This document shows positions 46,612-49,184 of a DNA stretch of 49,184 nucleotides, one piece after another (the stretch's first letter is position 1; each line of letters begins with the position of its first letter). Source of the stretch: a virus. A program made the translations under genes and the position numbers. The stretch covers positions 1-49,184 of IMG/VR virus record IMGVR_UViG_3300027561_000001. One strand, written 5' to 3'. The notes under the pieces are model-generated. The model did no database searches, was not told where the DNA came from, and worked only from the letters and a program-made list of their open reading frames with translations.

Positions 46612-46764
46612 ATGAAGTGCAGGTGTGGCTGGGAAGGCGAGCTAGCCCATGTCGTGGCGCGCGACGGCACCAAGTCGGAGCCGTTGTGCCTGCATTGCCG
46701 CTGTGACTTCCGATCCAAGGTGCTTCGGAAGGCGGGGAGCCGGGTAGTACCCTCGAAGCCGTGA
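46612..46764 (+). CDS. 50-residue zinc ribbon protein
   Basis: ATG 46612. MKCRCGWEGELAHVVARDGT then LCLHCRCDFRSKVLRKAG: Cys-x-Cys and Cys-x2-Cys-x-Cys with a basic tail. No clear ribosome site, so a leaderless or coupled start is possible. Stop overlaps the next GTG. Confidence 0.55.
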   Translation: MKCRCGWEGELAHVVARDGTKSEPLCLHCRCDFRSKVLRKAGSRVVPSKP

Positions 46765-47000
46765 CGGACGTGCCGGCGGACGACGAACGGACCGAGATCG
46801 AGGCCGATCTGCGTCAACAGGGGCTCCTCGGCGAGGTGACCTACGACGACGTGGCCGCCACGTTCAACCTGTGGCAGGAGATGGAGCCACCCGACGAGAT
46901 CGGCCCCTCGCCGTCACCGGCGATGGGTGAAGACTTCCGCTACCAGCCCCAACCTGGCGAAGAAGACATCTTCGCACCCGAGGGCCAAACTCCGGCCTAG
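46761..47000 (+). CDS. Acidic small protein (79 residues)
   Basis: GTG 46761 (GTGA overlap). Very acidic throughout (TDVPADDERTEIEADLRQQG; QPGEEDIFAPEG). Probably the first gene of the virion group or a linker to it; no family recognised. Confidence 0.55.
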   Translation: MTDVPADDERTEIEADLRQQGLLGEVTYDDVAATFNLWQEMEPPDEIGPSPSPAMGEDFRYQPQPGEEDIFAPEGQTPA

Positions 47001-47027
47001 CCCTGCAATCCTGGTACGTTCTGTGCC

Positions 47028-47285
47028 GTGAGCGGGCTCTGGACGCCCCCGAGCGGCGTGGCACTCCTCAAGATGCGGAAACGGGAGCGGCTCGTCGTCC
47101 TCGAAGGCGGTGAGCGGGTCAAGGTGACGGTCGACGACTGGGGCAACACCCAGATCGAGCACGATGAGACCCTCGACGCCATCGTCAAGCCCCGGCCCAT
47201 CAAGATCAAGCGCGACCCGCGGCTCTTGGACCGTGACCTGGCTGCGCTCCGAGCCCGAGGAGTGAAGGTCAATGTCCGACGATGA
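47028..47285 (+). CDS. Basic small protein (85 residues)
   Basis: GTG 47028. Beta-rich start (VALLKMRKRERLVVLEGGER) and basic end (RDPRLLDRDLAALRARGVKV). The gap 47001-47027 contains GGTACGTT that might be a -10. Overlaps the next gene by 14 bases. Confidence 0.55.
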   Translation: MSGLWTPPSGVALLKMRKRERLVVLEGGERVKVTVDDWGNTQIEHDETLDAIVKPRPIKIKRDPRLLDRDLAALRARGVKVNVRR

Positions 47286-47511
47286 CCTCGTGATCCGGTC
47301 GGCCGAGGCCAACCTGGCGTGCGTGAAGCTCGAACGAAAGCTGTCCGCCGCCAAAGAGGTCGGTGAGGTGGACGCCGACCTCAAGCTGAAGCTGCGCGAC
47401 GCCCGTCGGGTCGCCAGAGAGCTACGCGACCAGCTCAAGCCCGAGCCCGGTCCCGGCGATGCGGTCGTCAACCCCAGCGTGATCTCGGCCAGCGCGGAGG
47501 TGCAGAAGTAA
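47272..47511 (+). CDS. Helical small protein (79 residues)
   Basis: ATG 47272. Predicted coiled coil LACVKLERKLSAAKEVGEVD and DADLKLKLRDARRVARELRD. Stop overlaps the next ATG. Virion assembly role possible from position. Confidence 0.55.
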   Translation: MSDDDLVIRSAEANLACVKLERKLSAAKEVGEVDADLKLKLRDARRVARELRDQLKPEPGPGDAVVNPSVISASAEVQK

Positions 47512-47969
47512 TGGCCATCACCGCCTCGGGCATCTTCGGGCTGACGCTAGAGAAGATGATGAACTCCACGTCGCTGCCGGCGTCGGGCCTGGAGTCAGAA
47601 ACCGCCACCAAGATGGCGATGATCACCGACTCGGCGACGCCTAACTTCGACACAATGGACTTCTGGAACGATCTGGAAGCCAACGAAGTCTCCGGTACCG
47701 GCTACACGGCGCAGGGCAACGTGCTGACCTCCACCGAGGTCACGCTGTCCTCGGGGGTCCTCACCTATGACGCCGCCGACCCCGCCTGGGTTACTTCGAC
47801 GATCGCCAACGCGATGGCCGGCGTCGATATGTTCGACCGTGGCGGCGCCACCTCGGCCGACGAGATCGTGTGTCTGCTCGACTTCGTGACCGCAGCCTCC
47901 TCATCGGGCGGCACGTTCACGATCAACCTCAACGCGTCGGGCATCTGGACCCTAGATTATACCCCCTGA
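47511..47969 (+). CDS. Virion protein whose 3' end is duplicated by a homing endonuclease
   Basis: 152 residues, beta-rich with helices: MAITASGIFGLTLEKMMNST, AWVTSTIANAMAGVDMFDRG. It ends GIWTLDYTP with codons acc cta gat tat acc ccc tga, A/T-ended unlike the rest. The downstream HNH gene ends in the same T-L-D-Y-T-P with phage-like codons (acc ctc gac tac acg cca tag), so the original end of this gene is probably the distal copy. Structural role inferred from position. Confidence 0.65.
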   Translation: MAITASGIFGLTLEKMMNSTSLPASGLESETATKMAMITDSATPNFDTMDFWNDLEANEVSGTGYTAQGNVLTSTEVTLSSGVLTYDAADPAWVTSTIANAMAGVDMFDRGGATSADEIVCLLDFVTAASSSGGTFTINLNASGIWTLDYTP

Positions 47970-48357
47970 TGATCTTTCGATATATCTCATGATCTACACC
48001 TGCGATCATTGCGGCACGGACTTTGAGGGCCAACGGAAGCGCAGGGGATCGAGAGCCTTTTGTTCTCGTAGATGTAAGGACAAGGCTCGCATCGGCTCAC
48101 CTGAGCAGAGGGCCGCGCTTCTACGCTGCTACTACAAGCGTCAATACGGACTCACGATCGAGGAAGTCGCTGAGCTGCGAGCCGAGGGCTGCCAGATCTG
48201 CGGACGCCTCGATGGCACTGGCAGATTCGGCCAGCTCCACATCGACCACGATCATCAGTCAGGCAAGGTCCGGGGTGTGCTCTGCCACGGCTGCAATGTA
48301 TCCATCGGGCACTTCCGTGATGATCCGAAGCTGTTGTTGGCAGCCATTAACTACCTG
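47949..48357 (+). mobile_element. Putative HNH homing-endonuclease insertion carrying a recoded 3' end
   Basis: 409 bases between the two T-L-D-Y-T-P codings. The first part is locally A/T-rich (tgatctttcgatatatctca), unlike the rest of the region. The simplest reading is that an endonuclease gene landed at the end of the upstream gene and replaced its last codons with synonymous ones, leaving the original codons as its own 3' end. Confidence 0.55.
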
Positions 48358-48378
48358 ACCCTCGACTACACGCCATAG
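47989..48378 (+). CDS. HNH (endonuclease VII-like) homing endonuclease
   Basis: 129 residues from ATG 47989. N-terminal zinc ribbon (YTCDHCGTDFEGQRKRRGSR, then FCSRRC) for DNA binding. Nuclease: GCQICGRLDG, QLHIDHDHQSG with the HNH His and Asp, VRGVLCHGCNVSIG, as in recombination endonuclease VII. Codon use is less GC-biased than neighbours, which suggests recent arrival. Ends INYLTLDYTP, repeating the preceding protein's C-terminus. No good ribosome site. Confidence 0.85.
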   Translation: MIYTCDHCGTDFEGQRKRRGSRAFCSRRCKDKARIGSPEQRAALLRCYYKRQYGLTIEEVAELRAEGCQICGRLDGTGRFGQLHIDHDHQSGKVRGVLCHGCNVSIGHFRDDPKLLLAAINYLTLDYTP

Positions 48379-48381
48379 GTC

Positions 48382-49184
48382 ATGGCGATCGGCTTCCGGG
48401 CGCAGACCAACATCGCGTCCGGTGGCGCCACTGACCCCACCTCTGCCCCGGCGTTGCCTACCGGCACCGCCTCGGGCGACATGGTGGTGTACGGCGTCAT
48501 CGTCAAGTACGCGTCGACGACCATCGCCACCAACCCGCCGACGAGCTGGCAGGACCCGTCTGACAATGAGGCCGCCAACAGCGGACTGACCGACTCCGGT
48601 AACGACGCCGGCAACATCCGCTGCGCGCTGTTCTTCCGTGAGTACGACGGCGTGTGGACGATGCCCACCATCGACCTGTCGGGCACCCCCAACTGCACGA
48701 TGGTGGGCGCCATCTCCTACTCCAAGGCCGGCGGCGAGACCTGGGCAGCACCGGTGTGCGCCACTGCCGTCGACAACACCGTGGCCTCGACGGGGGTCGA
48801 TCCGGCGGCATCGGGCACGACCATCGATCTCGCTACTGGCGACTGGTTCGGGGCGTTCTGTGGTGTCAACGGTGATGCCGGCACCCCGACCGTGCCGATG
48901 ACTGCCACCGTCGCGGGCGTCACGTTCGGGGCCGCCACCACCCGCTGGAACGGCTCCACCAGCTCGGGCACCGACCTGCGCGGCCACAGCATCGATCAGA
49001 CCTACACGTCGGGCACCGCCTCGGCCGGACCCGATGGCGTGTTCACGCTCACCACCGGCGGCGCGTCGGGTGCCGGGGTGATGGTCTTCTACCGGCTGCG
49101 TCTCGCCGGGGGGGACGCCACTGCCAGCCCGGCCGTGATCGCTCGCTCGTTCGTGATGCCGGCGGTTACGGTCTCGGTCGGTGC
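48382..49184 (+). CDS. Repeat-bearing virion protein, N-terminal part (continues at window start)
   Basis: ATG 48382, three bases after the HNH stop. 267 residues to the window end: a beta-rich N-terminal domain (GFRAQTNIASGGATDPTSAP; GDWFGAFCGVNGDAGTPTVP), then the first Ala/Val repeat unit (SPAVIARSFVMPAVTVSVG). The frame continues at base 1 and stops at 346. Probably a tail or decoration protein; the repeats may form a fibrous part. Confidence 0.7.
   Translation, partial: MAIGFRAQTNIASGGATDPTSAPALPTGTASGDMVVYGVIVKYASTTIATNPPTSWQDPSDNEAANSGLTDSGNDAGNIRCALFFREYDGVWTMPTIDLSGTPNCTMVGAISYSKAGGETWAAPVCATAVDNTVASTGVDPAASGTTIDLATGDWFGAFCGVNGDAGTPTVPMTATVAGVTFGAATTRWNGSTSSGTDLRGHSIDQTYTSGTASAGPDGVFTLTTGGASGAGVMVFYRLRLAGGDATASPAVIARSFVMPAVTVSVG

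Noticed and set aside
1-49184. tRNA or rRNA genes
   Set aside because: I looked for TTCGA-type T-loops with matching acceptor stems and found none convincing; a covariance-model scan would settle it.

Overview
The window looks like one complete, circularly permuted genome of a tailed bacteriophage, probably with a short tail, infecting a high-GC actinobacterium. The two ends fall inside the same repeat-containing virion gene and join in frame, so the cut point is probably arbitrary. The host assignment rests on a WhiB-type iron-sulfur regulator, a DUF2637-like membrane protein beside an FtsK/TraB-like DNA pump, heavy GTG use, ATGA/GTGA gene overlaps and strong GC bias at third codon positions. 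No tRNA, rRNA, CRISPR array, integrase, DNA polymerase, primase or replicative helicase was recognised.

Layout. 47.0-49.2 kb and 0-27.1 kb, rightward: virion and lysis genes. In order these are small virion genes with an inserted HNH homing endonuclease, a repeat-bearing virion protein across the junction, terminase, portal, small basic proteins, a 1591-residue giant protein, a two-domain cell-wall hydrolase, more virion proteins, a DUF5309/SU10-like major capsid protein followed by a strong terminator, a glycosyltransferase, connector and tail proteins, a methyltransferase, a tail-collar fibre, an amidase endolysin, a second methyltransferase and a run of small membrane proteins (holin candidates). 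27.4-35.8 kb, rightward: early region with DNA-binding proteins, a Cas4-like nuclease, a phiC31 Gp3-like protein, many tiny proteins, a stand-alone FHA protein and a WhiB protein. 35.8-40.7 kb, leftward: about 17 small genes read from a promoter near 40.65 kb. The distal part carries nine good copies (and one decayed copy) of a 19-bp repeat that always reads Ala-Gly-Ser-Ala-Thr-Pro or a close variant in the genes. The proximal part has repeated start-associated sequences and two copies of a hairpin-forming leader. 40.7-41.4 kb: gene-free, with two 18-bp dyads and perfect inverted repeats, two of which interleave as a pseudoknot. 41.4-42.3 kb, leftward: small zinc and membrane proteins and an AlpA/excisionase-like protein. 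42.3-46.8 kb, rightward: a block resembling the transfer region of actinobacterial conjugative elements, led by an FtsK-type motor fused to a GIY-YIG nuclease domain.

Most notable: the FtsK-HTH-GIY-YIG fusion in a plasmid-like block; the in-frame 19-bp repeat whose synonymous positions are also nearly fixed; the homing endonuclease whose 3' end repeats, in different codons, the C-terminus of the gene before it; the pseudoknot-forming gene-free region; and the phage FHA protein. All functions are read from sequence patterns without database searches.
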